The notes beneath the pieces are model-generated. The model had not been told where the DNA came from. It saw only the letters and a program-made list of their open reading frames with translations, and did no database searches. A stretch of DNA of 19,077 nucleotides. Source: an uncultured Ruminococcus sp. GTDB lineage: Bacteria; Bacillota; Clostridia; Oscillospirales; CAG-272. Numbering within the stretch: position 1 is the stretch's first letter; each line of letters begins with the position of its first letter. The position numbers were made by a program, and so were the translations under genes. This document shows positions 1-8,339 of this stretch, piece by piece. Where the stretch lies: contig CADBRS010000183.1 in assembly GCA_902797125.1 (NCBI GenBank), positions 1 through 19,077 on the forward strand, in the 5' to 3' direction.

Positions 1-4
1 AAAA

Positions 5-1348
5 ATGAGAAAACAATGGTTGAAGGTCTTCGGAACGGTTTTGCTTTTGCTGACGCTGCTGCTGGGGTCCTGCGGACAGGCTGTGGAACAATCTACGGAA
101 AAGAACACCGAAGACGAGCCGGAAGAATCGGTCAGCGAAACAGAATCGGAAAATGATTCCGAAACGGAAACAGACGAAATGCCAAAGAACATATTTGATT
201 TTGACGGTTCCGTGAGCGAGGCAACGCTCAGAGCCTACCTCTCCAGAGCCGTCACGATATCCACGACGCTGGATACCAAAAAAAGCTATATCAAGAATTT
301 CATTCTGGACGTCGGTGCCAAATACATCTGCCGCGCGGCTACCTGCTGGTCTCCGTCTGCCTCGGATTATGAAACGTACGGCGGACAGAAGACCTTTATC
401 AACGCCGTTCACCGCTCGGACAGCGACGTGGTTTTCGAGGCCTGTCTCTTCGAATGCGTGAACAAGAAGGGCGTCGGGTCGATCCCCATCCCGGCCTGGG
501 TCTTCGAAGCGTTCGATCAGCCCGTAGAGGAGCGAAACTTCGATTATGACAAAATGGTATTCGAAAACGGTCAGTACAAAGATCAGTGGGGAACCGATTC
601 ATCCGTTCCAGATATGACCCGCCTCGAGACCAAGATGTTCTTCTACTACAGGGCATGTAAATATATCGACACGGGATATGAGGCACTCCATATGGGCCAG
701 GTCTACCTCATGGGACGCAACGATAAGAAGTGGAAACACTACACCGAGCTGACCGGTATGATCCGCGACTATGCATCTACACACGCCAGACGCCATTTTG
801 TTTTTCTGAATGCGCATGTCAAGGGGATCATTGACGCGGACGGATATCTCATGTTCGATTTTCATATGTGGCCTTCCAGACTCTATTCTGGCGAGAAAGA
901 CGCAGAGGGGAACGAAGTCGCCTATGTCCGTGTCGGGCACGTTGATTCCATTTACGGCATTAGTATGGGCGGATTGACGCACAGCGGCTGGACCTGCGAG
1001 CATCTTCCGTATCTGGTCGAACTGGACAATTTCGGAGATTCGCAATCAATTGGGTCCAGAACGCCGGACACCATCTATGTCTGGGGCTATGACGAGATCA
1101 CCTGGTTTGCCAACCAGAGCGACGCTTACAGGGAAGAATTCATCCTCACGATCATCGATCAGGTCAGGACCGTAGATGAGGACGGCTATTTTGCCCTGCC
1201 CGGAGAGCGGGTCGCGCGAATCTATGACAGTGAGGGCAATATTATCAAGTGGGCCTATTATGCCTATGACAAGTCTCAGTTCAAGGACGGATTCGGGGAT
1301 CAGGCCGCTATCAAAGAGGCTTTTGCATCCAGGGAGATCGGGGACTGA
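5..1348 (+). CDS. Secreted lipoprotein of unknown function, possible TIM-barrel fold
   Basis: The 447-residue product starts with a lipoprotein signal: basic MRKQ, a leucine-rich core, and lipobox L20-G-S-C23, so it should be lipid-anchored on the outer face of the membrane. Residues 25-60 form an acidic Glu/Ser/Thr linker that would hold the body away from the membrane. The body (about 65-447) is rich in Trp, Tyr and His and has paired cysteines (C109/C114, C147/C151). Segments such as VELDNF (338-343) and GYDEITWF (361-368) have the look of strand ends in a glycoside-hydrolase-like barrel, but I recognise no family, so this is only an impression. ATG at position 5 is the first start available; its ribosome site would lie at or beyond the window edge, and a gene upstream cannot be excluded. 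Transcription ends at the hairpin 40 nt downstream, so the gene is separate from the two-component operon that follows. Confidence 0.85.
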   Translation: MRKQWLKVFGTVLLLLTLLLGSCGQAVEQSTEKNTEDEPEESVSETESENDSETETDEMPKNIFDFDGSVSEATLRAYLSRAVTISTTLDTKKSYIKNFILDVGAKYICRAATCWSPSASDYETYGGQKTFINAVHRSDSDVVFEACLFECVNKKGVGSIPIPAWVFEAFDQPVEERNFDYDKMVFENGQYKDQWGTDSSVPDMTRLETKMFFYYRACKYIDTGYEALHMGQVYLMGRNDKKWKHYTELTGMIRDYASTHARRHFVFLNAHVKGIIDADGYLMFDFHMWPSRLYSGEKDAEGNEVAYVRVGHVDSIYGISMGGLTHSGWTCEHLPYLVELDNFGDSQSIGSRTPDTIYVWGYDEITWFANQSDAYREEFILTIIDQVRTVDEDGYFALPGERVARIYDSEGNIIKWAYYAYDKSQFKDGFGDQAAIKEAFASREIGD

Positions 1349-1385
1349 TCGCTGGAGATAGAAAAAATTCTATTGCAAACATGCC

Positions 1386-1417
1386 AAAAGAGAGGGTCGG
1401 ATGATCCTCTTTTTTGC
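1386..1417 (+). terminator. Intrinsic terminator after the lipoprotein gene
   Basis: Positions 1386-1395 pair with 1406-1415 as a 10-bp stem with one G-T wobble. The stem extends through 1396-1398/1403-1405 to a GGAT loop, and its 3' arm runs into a six-T tract. This is a classic rho-independent terminator. It separates the lipoprotein gene from the regulator operon. Confidence 0.85.
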
Positions 1418-1448
1418 GTATTCCCATACAAGAATAGATTGCGAAATA

Positions 1449-1477
1449 TTGACTGAACAATAACATAATGTTAAAAT
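1449..1477 (+). promoter_or_regulatory. Sigma-A-type promoter of the regulator-kinase-protease operon
   Basis: TTGACT (1449-1454) and TAAAAT (1472-1477) are separated by exactly 17 nt in an A/T-rich stretch. Each hexamer has five of six matches to TTGACA/TATAAT. Transcription would start near 1484, about 65 nt before the regulator's ATG. The upstream terminator and the good match make this the most convincing promoter in the window. Confidence 0.75.
1461..1473. promoter_or_regulatory. 13-bp perfect palindrome in the promoter spacer, possible operator
   Basis: TAACATAATGTTA is a perfect inverted repeat (TAACAT, A, ATGTTA). It fills most of the spacer and overlaps the first two bases of the -10 hexamer. 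A dimeric protein bound here would block RNA polymerase. The adjacent OmpR-type regulator usually binds direct repeats upstream of -35, so a separate repressor is also possible. The site is seen directly; its function is inferred. Confidence 0.4.
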
Positions 1478-1549
1478 ATACTCTGTATAGCATCTAGGGA
1501 CGACAGAACAACCATACCGAACGGATCCGTGATCCGGAAAGGACGGCTT

Positions 1550-2242
1550 ATGCTGGACAAAAAGATACTGATCATTGACGATGATTCCAACATCTGCTAC
1601 ATGCTGAAGATCTACTTTTCCAACGAAGGGTATGACGTGGCAACGGCGTTTGACGGAGCCGAAGGCGTCAACATGTTCAAAAACTATGAACCCGACATCG
1701 TGCTGTTGGATATCATGCTGCCGAAAAAAGACGGCTGGCATGTGTGCCGGGAGATCCGTGAGATTTCCTCAACGCCCATCATCATGCTGACTGCGAAAGG
1801 CGAAGTTTTCGACAAAGTCCTGGGGCTTGAACTTGGCGCGGATGATTTCGTCGTCAAACCTTTCGATATGAAGGAACTGTCCGCACGTGTCAAAGCCGTA
1901 CTGCGCCGGACAAACGTCCAGATGCTGTCGGACGACAAACAGGTGGTCCGCTTTGACAATCTGGAGATCAGTTTACAGAAATACGAGGTCAAAATCAAAG
2001 GCAAGCCTATCGAACTGCCTCCCAAGGAACTCGAACTGCTCTACTATCTGGCAGTCAACTACAACCATGTCTTCAACCGTGACCAGCTTCTGGACAAAGT
2101 CTGGGGTCTGGAATACTTGGGAGATTCCCGAACGGTGGACGTTCACGTCAAAAGGCTTCGTGAAAAGCTGAAAGGCGTTTCGGATCAATGGGATCTGAAG
2201 ACGGTCTGGGGCGTAGGCTACAAGTTTGAAGTGATGACCTAA
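1550..2242 (+). CDS. OmpR/PhoB-family response regulator
   Basis: The 230-residue protein has a receiver domain (about 4-118) with the acidic pocket D10-D11-D12, phospho-acceptor D54 in LLDIMLP, the conserved Thr of IIMLTAKGE and Lys of VVKPFD. A winged-helix DNA-binding domain (about 132-228) follows, with PPKELELLYYL and the RTVDVHVKRLREKL recognition helix. I chose ATG 1550 over an in-frame GTG at 1529 because GGAAAGGA (1536-1543) sits 6 nt before the ATG, and the protein then begins MLDKKILIIDDD as family members do. The kinase gene follows after 4 nt, so the two form a cognate pair. The HtrA-type protease in the same transcript suggests control of envelope protein quality, as in Bacillus CssRS; that is inference. 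Confidence 0.95.
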   Translation: MLDKKILIIDDDSNICYMLKIYFSNEGYDVATAFDGAEGVNMFKNYEPDIVLLDIMLPKKDGWHVCREIREISSTPIIMLTAKGEVFDKVLGLELGADDFVVKPFDMKELSARVKAVLRRTNVQMLSDDKQVVRFDNLEISLQKYEVKIKGKPIELPPKELELLYYLAVNYNHVFNRDQLLDKVWGLEYLGDSRTVDVHVKRLREKLKGVSDQWDLKTVWGVGYKFEVMT

Positions 2243-2246
2243 AGTC

Positions 2247-3779
2247 ATGTTCAAAACCATTTATTCGAAATACATGGGCGTCATGCTCGGCGTCATCGCC
2301 GGATGCTTTTTGCTCATGACCATGGTCCTTTTACTGGTTTTCAGAAGCTATTCCCAGGCATCCAGACAGGAACAGATCCAGAATACGACCGACTCGTACG
2401 CCCAGATCGTCAACTACAGTCTCTCCGCCATTGAGCCTGATTCTTTCTCGCTTTCGGAACAGGTGCGGGAAAGAGAAATAATGTTTCGTAACCTGATGGA
2501 TATCACGCTGCGGAAAGTCTCGTCGGAGGAGGCCTATATCCTCTCGGATGCCGGAGAAATCCTGCTGGCCTTCAGGGCCGAAGACGGCGAAACGCTCTAT
2601 GTGCAGGGCGAGACGGTCGAAGAAGGTCTTCTCAATGCACTGAAAACCGAGGTGACGGTCACAGACGTATCGCTTGTGAGAACAGACCCGGAGCGTGGAC
2701 AACTGGCCATGGCTACGGAACAAGTCATCGGTCCGGACGGTCAGGTGTGCGGCTATATCATGACTTTGGGAACGGCCAGCTTTTTCGGCCGGCTGACCCA
2801 GTATCTCGGCATCGAGATGATGATCGTCATGGTGGCGATCCTTGCATCCATGATCATCGCTTTGTTCTTCGTGACGCGCCACGTGACCGAATCGATCAGC
2901 AAACTGGAAGAGGCGTCCCGTGCGCTGGAAAAGGGTGATTTTTCAGTTCGCGTCCCGGTGCGCGGAAAAGACGAAGTGGCCCAGCTGTCCGCTGCTTTCA
3001 ACAAAATGGCGGCTTCGCTCAGTGCCATGGAAAAAGCCAACAGCTTCTTCGTTTCCAATGTCTCTCATGAAATCCGGACTCCGATCACCGTGATCGGGGG
3101 ATATGTTGAAAACATGCGGTGCGGCGCCATCAAGCCGGAAGAATACGACAAGTACCTGTCGATCATCGCGTCCGAAGTCAACCGGCTGTCCAGACTGGTC
3201 ACCAGAATGCTGGAACTGGCCCGGCTCGAAGCCGGGGAAAGACACTTCGTGCCTGCCGATTTCGACATCTGTGAGATGGGGCGGCAGGTTCTGATCTCAT
3301 TCGACCAAACGATCGAGACCAAAGGCCTGGATATCGATTTCGAGACTGAAGCAGACCCCATAACGGTCTACGGCGATCCCGATTCGGTCTACGAAGTTTT
3401 CTACAACATATGCGAAAATGCTATGAAGTTCTCGAAAGAGCAGGGCAAGATCCGGATCCGGATCCGGACAGCCGATGAAAAGGATGAGGAAATCCATCCC
3501 GGGGTGTTCGGTCAGATCCTGGTTTCCGTATTCAACGAGGGTGAAGGGATCGCGCCTGAAGATCAGCCCCATATCTTCGAACGTTTCTACAAAGCGGACA
3601 AGAGCCGCGGACTGGATAAGAGCGGCGTCGGACTCGGGATGCATATCTCCAAAGCGATCGTGACCGCTCAGGGTGGATCGATCTGGGTGGACAGCGTCCC
3701 CTCGGTATCCTGCGAGTTTACGTTTACATTGCCGATCTCCCCCGACGGATTCGGGTCGGGACCGGCCATAAACCAATAA
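2247..3779 (+). CDS. Sensor histidine kinase, HAMP type
   Basis: A 510-residue membrane kinase. TM1 (about 11-33) and TM2 (about 188-209) flank an extracytoplasmic sensor of about 150 residues with no family I recognise. A HAMP linker follows (209-262, with the typical LEKGDFSVRVPV), then a HisKA domain with phospho-acceptor H274 in SNVSHEIRTP, and an ATPase domain with N391 of the N box, NEGEGI as the G1 box (Asn in place of the usual Asp), FERFYKADKS and GVGLGMHI as the G2 box. The enzyme should autophosphorylate on H274 and pass phosphate to D54 of the regulator encoded 4 nt upstream. The protease gene starts 35 nt downstream, which makes a misfolded-protein or secretion-stress signal plausible, but nothing in the sensor domain proves it. 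Confidence 0.95.
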   Translation: MFKTIYSKYMGVMLGVIAGCFLLMTMVLLLVFRSYSQASRQEQIQNTTDSYAQIVNYSLSAIEPDSFSLSEQVREREIMFRNLMDITLRKVSSEEAYILSDAGEILLAFRAEDGETLYVQGETVEEGLLNALKTEVTVTDVSLVRTDPERGQLAMATEQVIGPDGQVCGYIMTLGTASFFGRLTQYLGIEMMIVMVAILASMIIALFFVTRHVTESISKLEEASRALEKGDFSVRVPVRGKDEVAQLSAAFNKMAASLSAMEKANSFFVSNVSHEIRTPITVIGGYVENMRCGAIKPEEYDKYLSIIASEVNRLSRLVTRMLELARLEAGERHFVPADFDICEMGRQVLISFDQTIETKGLDIDFETEADPITVYGDPDSVYEVFYNICENAMKFSKEQGKIRIRIRTADEKDEEIHPGVFGQILVSVFNEGEGIAPEDQPHIFERFYKADKSRGLDKSGVGLGMHISKAIVTAQGGSIWVDSVPSVSCEFTFTLPISPDGFGSGPAINQ

Positions 3780-3814
3780 ATCATAATCTACAACTATTTT
3801 TTGAAGGGTCAAAA

Positions 3815-5371
3815 ATGCCAGAAGAAAAAGATGTAATCAACCCAATAGATCCGGTCGAGCCTGGAAAAGAGCCCGAACAGGGCGAGACAGTTCAGGAACC
3901 GGATCCAAGCGAACCGATCACGCCCGAATCCGAGGATCCGGCGCAGATCCCCGCGGAAGAGACCGGAGAAGAACAGCCTAACCAGGAACAGACGGACGCA
4001 GAAGCGGACAATGCTATTGCTGAAGAAATCCCTCCACAGGAGGAAACTGCCCCTGAAAGTGAAGAAAAACCGTTAGCTTACCGCTGGACCTACGAGGAAC
4101 AAGCGGAGCATGACGCGAAGATCAAGCAAAAAAATACGGGGCTTAAGATTTTTATCATTGTCGCAACAAGCGTTTTTCTGGTGTTGCTGACATTGCTGGT
4201 CGTGACGCTGATGGTGACGCGTTTCGGGGGCTCATATGTCAACCCGAATGCGCCTGGCGTCGTGAGCGGCGGACAGATCGATGCAATCAAGATCGCCCGA
4301 ATGTGTAATCCGGGGATCGTGGAAGTGCAGGCGACCCAGTCGACGGGATATGCATACGGCACGGGCTTCTTCTTCAAGTCCGGCGGATATATCCTGACCA
4401 ACTATCACGTGGTCGAGAATGCATTATCCGTCAATGTTTATCTCTACTCCGGGCAAACGAAAACGGCCCAGATCGTCGGTTACAGCAAAAGTGACGATAT
4501 CGCCGTGCTCAAGGTCGACGGATTTTCTTATCCGGCTCTGACCATGGGCAAGTCCGAAGACGTGGTCCAGGGCGAGAGCATCGTCGTTATCGGCGGAGGC
4601 GGGGGACTCAACTACGGTTGGACGGTCACCCGCGGCATCGTTTCCCATCCTTCCCGGGAAGTCCGGCTTTATTCGTCAGACCGTACGTCATCCAAACTGA
4701 TGAAGATGGTTCAGTTCGATGCAACGGCTAACTCGGGCAATTCAGGCGGTCCGCTCATCAATGCCGCCGGTGAAGTCATCGGCATGGTGACAATGAAAGT
4801 GACCGGTTCGGGATCGACTCCTTATGACGATATGAACTTTGCGATCCCGTCTTCATACCTGTTGACCATGGCTGAGCGGATCATTGCCGAAGGCAATATC
4901 GAAGATTCCGGCGAGACGGAGACCGAAAAACCCACACCTGTGCTGGGCGTTACGGCCCGCGTCGGGGGGCTGGAAAAGGATTCCCGCTACTATGCCGATA
5001 TGGATCAAGGCATCGTATACGACGTTTTCTCTGAAGGAGAAGGGGACGATATCGTTTACTATTACGAGAAAGTGGCGGGAGCGACCGAAACCGAAACGAG
5101 CGCCGAGCCTGAGAAGATACCGGTCGATTTGGAAGACACGTTCGTGGCGGGTGCCACGGGCATCATGATCCTGACAGTCGCGCCGGGATCCGGTGCGGAC
5201 GGGAAACTTCAGCCTTATGATATCGTGATGACCGTAGCGGGCATAGAGGTGACGCGCGTGGAAATGGTCAAATACATTTTGAGTTACTACAACCCGGGAG
5301 ACGAGGTTCCGCTGACCGTCTACAGAGACGGAGAGGTCCTGGACATCAAGGTCCAGGTCATGGCTCCCTGA
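3815..5371 (+). CDS. Membrane-anchored HtrA/DegP-like serine protease with PDZ domain
   Basis: The 518-residue protein begins with a long acidic Pro/Glu/Gln-rich cytoplasmic region (1-108) and one membrane helix (about 112-134), so the protease faces outward. The trypsin-like domain carries the triad H198 (TNYHVV), D228 (SDDIAVLKV) and S310 (NSGNSGGPL). A PDZ domain closes the protein (about 374-518). Between its first strand (LGV, 377-379) and the next (GIMILTVAPGSGA, from 449) lie about 70 mostly acidic residues, whereas HtrA PDZ domains usually have about 20 there. GAAGGG (3803-3808) sits 6 nt before the ATG. Family members degrade or refold misfolded exported proteins; co-transcription with the regulator and kinase suggests it is their output or feedback partner. 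Confidence 0.93.
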   Translation: MPEEKDVINPIDPVEPGKEPEQGETVQEPDPSEPITPESEDPAQIPAEETGEEQPNQEQTDAEADNAIAEEIPPQEETAPESEEKPLAYRWTYEEQAEHDAKIKQKNTGLKIFIIVATSVFLVLLTLLVVTLMVTRFGGSYVNPNAPGVVSGGQIDAIKIARMCNPGIVEVQATQSTGYAYGTGFFFKSGGYILTNYHVVENALSVNVYLYSGQTKTAQIVGYSKSDDIAVLKVDGFSYPALTMGKSEDVVQGESIVVIGGGGGLNYGWTVTRGIVSHPSREVRLYSSDRTSSKLMKMVQFDATANSGNSGGPLINAAGEVIGMVTMKVTGSGSTPYDDMNFAIPSSYLLTMAERIIAEGNIEDSGETETEKPTPVLGVTARVGGLEKDSRYYADMDQGIVYDVFSEGEGDDIVYYYEKVAGATETETSAEPEKIPVDLEDTFVAGATGIMILTVAPGSGADGKLQPYDIVMTVAGIEVTRVEMVKYILSYYNPGDEVPLTVYRDGEVLDIKVQVMAP

Positions 5372-5422
5372 AACAGTTCATAACAGAAAAACATTTTTAG
5401 CCAAAGAAGGAGACAGTCAAGC

Positions 5423-6769
5423 ATGCTCCATACATTCAAGCGCGGTATCCATCCGCACGACGGGAAGGAACTTTCCCGGGATGAGCCGATCCGGGACATA
5501 TTGCCCGGAGAGACACTCATCTATCCTATGTCGCAGCACATCGGCGCACCTGCCGTGCCCTGCGTGAACATCGGTGATCATGTGCTGATCGGAACGAAAA
5601 TCGCCGAACCGGGCTCTTTCGTTTCCTGCCCGATCCATTCTTCCGTGTCGGGAGAAGTCGTATCGATCGGTCCTGCCATGACGCTGAAGGGAGAGCCGGA
5701 GACCTGCATTACGATCAAAAACGACAACGCCTATGAAGTCCTGCCTTCCGGAGTCGAGGGGAGAGACGTCAGCTCGATGGATTCGGCCTCGATTCTCGCG
5801 GCCATCCGCGATGCGGGCATCGTCGGTCTGGGCGGAGCCGGTTTTCCGATGCACGTCAAACTGGGCGTCAAAGACCCGACGACGATCGATTATCTGATCG
5901 TCAACGGATCGGAATGCGAACCCTACCTGACGTCGGACTACCGACTGATGCTCGAAGAATCCGACAAGCTCATGCGCGGCGTTTCGTATCTGCTCCGTCT
6001 GTTCCCGAAAGCCAAGGCTCTGATTGGCATCGAGAACAACAAGCCGGACTGCATCGAAAAATTGTCGGGCATGGTCGGAGAGGGAATTGAAGTTTGTCCT
6101 CTGCTGGCCAAATATCCCCAGGGCGGCGAGCGAATGCTCATCTATGCCCTGACCGGACGGAAACTGAACGTCTCCATGCTGCCTGCACAGGTCGGTTGCG
6201 TGGTTGTCAACGTGGCATCCGTCATTGCGGCTACAGAAGCTTTGGAGGACGGGCGTCCGCTGACCCGAAAGGTCATGACGATCACAGGAGACGGCGTCAA
6301 TCAGCCGTCCAACGTCCGGGCCTACATTGGCGATTCCTACCGCCACGTTCTTGAAGAGAGCGGCGGATTCAAAGGGACCCCCGGAAAAGTCATCTCGGGC
6401 GGGCCTATGATGGGCATCTCCATGTTTACCTTGGATATTCCGGTCGTCAAGACGTCTGCATCGATCCTGGCGTTTGAAAAAGATCCGGTTGCGCAAAAAG
6501 ACATGTCTCCCTGCATCCGGTGCGGAGCCTGCATGAGAGCGTGCCCGGAAGGGCTGATCCCTCAGCATCTGGCCCTGCTTTCAGACCGCAACAAATTTGA
6601 AGAATTCGAAAAATGCGGCGGTATGGAGTGCATCGAATGCGGTTGCTGCGCATTTGTGTGTCCCGCCAAACGTCCTCTGGTCCAGTCCATGCGATACGGA
6701 CGCAGAGAGACGGGTGCGCTCCAGAGAGCCAGAAAAGCCGCTGCGGCGGAGAAGGGAGGCAAGAACTGA
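5423..6769 (+). CDS. rnfC: Rnf complex subunit C, NADH-side iron-sulfur flavoprotein
   Basis: RnfC is the peripheral subunit where electrons reach NAD+ in the ferredoxin:NAD+ oxidoreductase complex on the cytoplasmic membrane face. The 448-residue product starts MLHTFKRGIHPHDGK, typical of the family. It has the glycine-rich nucleotide/flavin segment GGAGFP (137-142), NGSECEP (161-167), and two 4Fe-4S motifs: CIRCGACMRACP (C364, C367, C370, C374) and CIECGCCAFVCP (C403, C406, C409, C413). Length is normal for clostridial RnfC, which lacks the long alanine-rich tail of proteobacterial forms. AAGGAG lies about 10 nt before the ATG. I see no convincing promoter or terminator in the 51-nt gap after the protease gene, so the rnf genes may be partly read from the upstream promoter. 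The stop codon overlaps the rnfD start by one base (TGATG). Confidence 0.96.
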   Translation: MLHTFKRGIHPHDGKELSRDEPIRDILPGETLIYPMSQHIGAPAVPCVNIGDHVLIGTKIAEPGSFVSCPIHSSVSGEVVSIGPAMTLKGEPETCITIKNDNAYEVLPSGVEGRDVSSMDSASILAAIRDAGIVGLGGAGFPMHVKLGVKDPTTIDYLIVNGSECEPYLTSDYRLMLEESDKLMRGVSYLLRLFPKAKALIGIENNKPDCIEKLSGMVGEGIEVCPLLAKYPQGGERMLIYALTGRKLNVSMLPAQVGCVVVNVASVIAATEALEDGRPLTRKVMTITGDGVNQPSNVRAYIGDSYRHVLEESGGFKGTPGKVISGGPMMGISMFTLDIPVVKTSASILAFEKDPVAQKDMSPCIRCGACMRACPEGLIPQHLALLSDRNKFEEFEKCGGMECIECGCCAFVCPAKRPLVQSMRYGRRETGALQRARKAAAAEKGGKN

Positions 6770-7773
6770 TGGCTGTCAAAGCAATTGAGAACGTCAACGT
6801 CTCCATATCCCCGCATATACGCAAGCCGATCTCGACCCGGCGCATCATGCTGGACGTCTGTATCGCGATCACTCCTGCGTGCATCGCAGGTATCATCGCA
6901 TTCGGATGGAGAGCGGCCGTGATCCTTCTGATCTCTGTTCTTTCGTGCGTGGCAACGGAAGCCGTTTTTGAACTGATCACGAAAAAACCGCTGACCATAG
7001 GCGACTTCAGCGCGGTGGTGACCGGCTTGATCCTCGGATGCAACCTGCCTTCCACGATTCCTTTCTGGATGCCCGCGCTCGGCGGTGTGTTTGCTATCCT
7101 GATCGTCAAAATGATCTTCGGCGGTCTCGGTCAGAATTTTATGAACCCTGCCTTGGCGGCACGGTGTTTCCTTCTGATCTCGTTCGCAGGTCTCATGACC
7201 CGCTTCCCGGAAACGATCCACACGTTGTTCGGTGCTGATCCCGTCACGACGGCAACGCCTCTGGCTGTGCTTCGGGACGGCGGGACGGTCAACATCCGGG
7301 AAATGCTTCTGGATCTGCACAACGGCTGTATCGGCGAAGCATCTGCGATCTGCGTTCTGATCGGTTTTGTCTATTTGCTGGTCAGACGCGTGATCACGCC
7401 TCTGATCCCTTGTGTCTACATCGGGTCGACAGTTGTATTCGTTGTTCTGCTTCAACTGATCACGGGGCATGCGGCAGATCTCAATCTGACGTTCGTGATC
7501 GTCCAGATGTGCGGCGGCGGTTTGCTGCTTGGCGCATGTTTCATGGCCAACGACTACGTGACGAGTCCGCTCAGCAGAACGGGTCAGCTGATCTACGGAC
7601 TGGTCCTGGGTCTTCTGACTTCGCTTTTCCGTATCCTCGGTTCATCCAGTGAGGGCGTTTCTTATGCGATCATCATCGGCAACTGCGTCGTTCCTCTGAT
7701 CGACCGCGTCACGATCCCGCGTCCCTTCGGACGGGAAAAAGAGAAGAAGATCCGGAAGGAGGGGCAGGCATGA
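6769..7773 (+). CDS. rnfD: Rnf complex subunit D, membrane flavoprotein
   Basis: RnfD is a polytopic membrane subunit related to NqrB; it carries covalent FMN and takes part in ion translocation. I chose ATG 6769 because it follows GGGAGG by a normal spacing, overlaps the rnfC stop, and gives the family start MAVKAIENVNVSISPHIR; the same frame is open further upstream but only inside rnfC. The product is 334 residues, the usual length. Many hydrophobic helices are visible. The FMN attachment site is TTATPLA, with T163 the expected flavinylated threonine; the common form is GATPLA, so the residue two before this Thr is Thr rather than Gly. NFMNPALAARCFL matches the family. It overlaps rnfG by 4 nt (ATGA), implying translational coupling. 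Confidence 0.95.
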   Translation: MAVKAIENVNVSISPHIRKPISTRRIMLDVCIAITPACIAGIIAFGWRAAVILLISVLSCVATEAVFELITKKPLTIGDFSAVVTGLILGCNLPSTIPFWMPALGGVFAILIVKMIFGGLGQNFMNPALAARCFLLISFAGLMTRFPETIHTLFGADPVTTATPLAVLRDGGTVNIREMLLDLHNGCIGEASAICVLIGFVYLLVRRVITPLIPCVYIGSTVVFVVLLQLITGHAADLNLTFVIVQMCGGGLLLGACFMANDYVTSPLSRTGQLIYGLVLGLLTSLFRILGSSSEGVSYAIIIGNCVVPLIDRVTIPRPFGREKEKKIRKEGQA

Positions 7774-8339
7774 AACAGATCGTAAAGAACACCATCGTGC
7801 TCCTCGTCATTACATTAGTCGCCGGTTCGCTTCTTGCTGCGACCTATGCGATCACGAAGAATCCGATCAAGCAGGCCGAAGAACAAGCTGAAAAAGAAGC
7901 TTTTCTGGCCGTTTTCCCCGAAGCTGCTGAATTTCAGGACGCCGAGGGACCGTTCCACGATACGGACAGTCTGACGGTCGGCAGTGTCAAACGTGCGAAA
8001 GGCACGAACGGAGAAGAGCTCGGGGTGGCCGTCAAAGTCACGACATCTGCCGGTTACGGCGGCGATATTGCCATGGTCATCGGGATCAAAGCGGACGGAA
8101 CTGTTTCCGGACTCAAGATCCTCTCGGCATCCAATGAGTCCCCCGGACTCGGTGCCAACTGTCTCAAACCTGAATTTCAGGAACAATATGCCGGCAAAAA
8201 GGCCGGCCTGACCTACAGCAAGACAGGTGCTGAGGGCAACGAGATCGATGCGATCAGCGGAGCCACCATCACGACCCGTGCCGTTACGTCGGCTGTCGCT
8301 GCTGTGCTTGACATGTACGAAGGAGGTGACGGTCAATGA
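7770..8339 (+). CDS. rnfG: Rnf complex subunit G, extracytoplasmic FMN protein
   Basis: RnfG has one N-terminal membrane anchor (about 7-27) and an FMN-binding domain on the outer side, where it relays electrons between membrane subunits. The 189-residue product shows the covalent-FMN motif SGATITTRAVT, with T166 the attachment threonine. It also has the domain's typical GYGGDIAMVIGI and ESPGLGA segments. A short charged stretch (KQAEEQAEKEA, about 32-42) follows the anchor. Length and order are normal for clostridial complexes. The ATG overlaps the rnfD stop by 4 nt after GGAGGGG, and the gene overlaps rnfE in the same way. Confidence 0.95.
   Translation: MKQIVKNTIVLLVITLVAGSLLAATYAITKNPIKQAEEQAEKEAFLAVFPEAAEFQDAEGPFHDTDSLTVGSVKRAKGTNGEELGVAVKVTTSAGYGGDIAMVIGIKADGTVSGLKILSASNESPGLGANCLKPEFQEQYAGKKAGLTYSKTGAEGNEIDAISGATITTRAVTSAVAAVLDMYEGGDGQ

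Noticed and set aside
1529..1549. GTG start seven codons upstream for the first response regulator
   Set aside because: The ribosome site GGAAAGGA lies downstream of it and is correctly spaced for ATG 1550, which also gives the usual N-terminus.
5372..5422. Promoter or terminator between the protease gene and rnfC
   Set aside because: I found no stem followed by a T tract and no convincing paired hexamers; only the rnfC ribosome site is clear.
5417..6568. A 383-codon open frame on the minus strand opposite rnfC
   Set aside because: It lies fully within rnfC, whose motifs are certain, and encodes a His/Arg/Asp-rich product with no recognisable feature; a by-product of codon bias.
6613..6768. 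An upstream extension of the rnfD frame
   Set aside because: These codons lie inside rnfC; the ATG at 6769 has a ribosome site and the family N-terminus.
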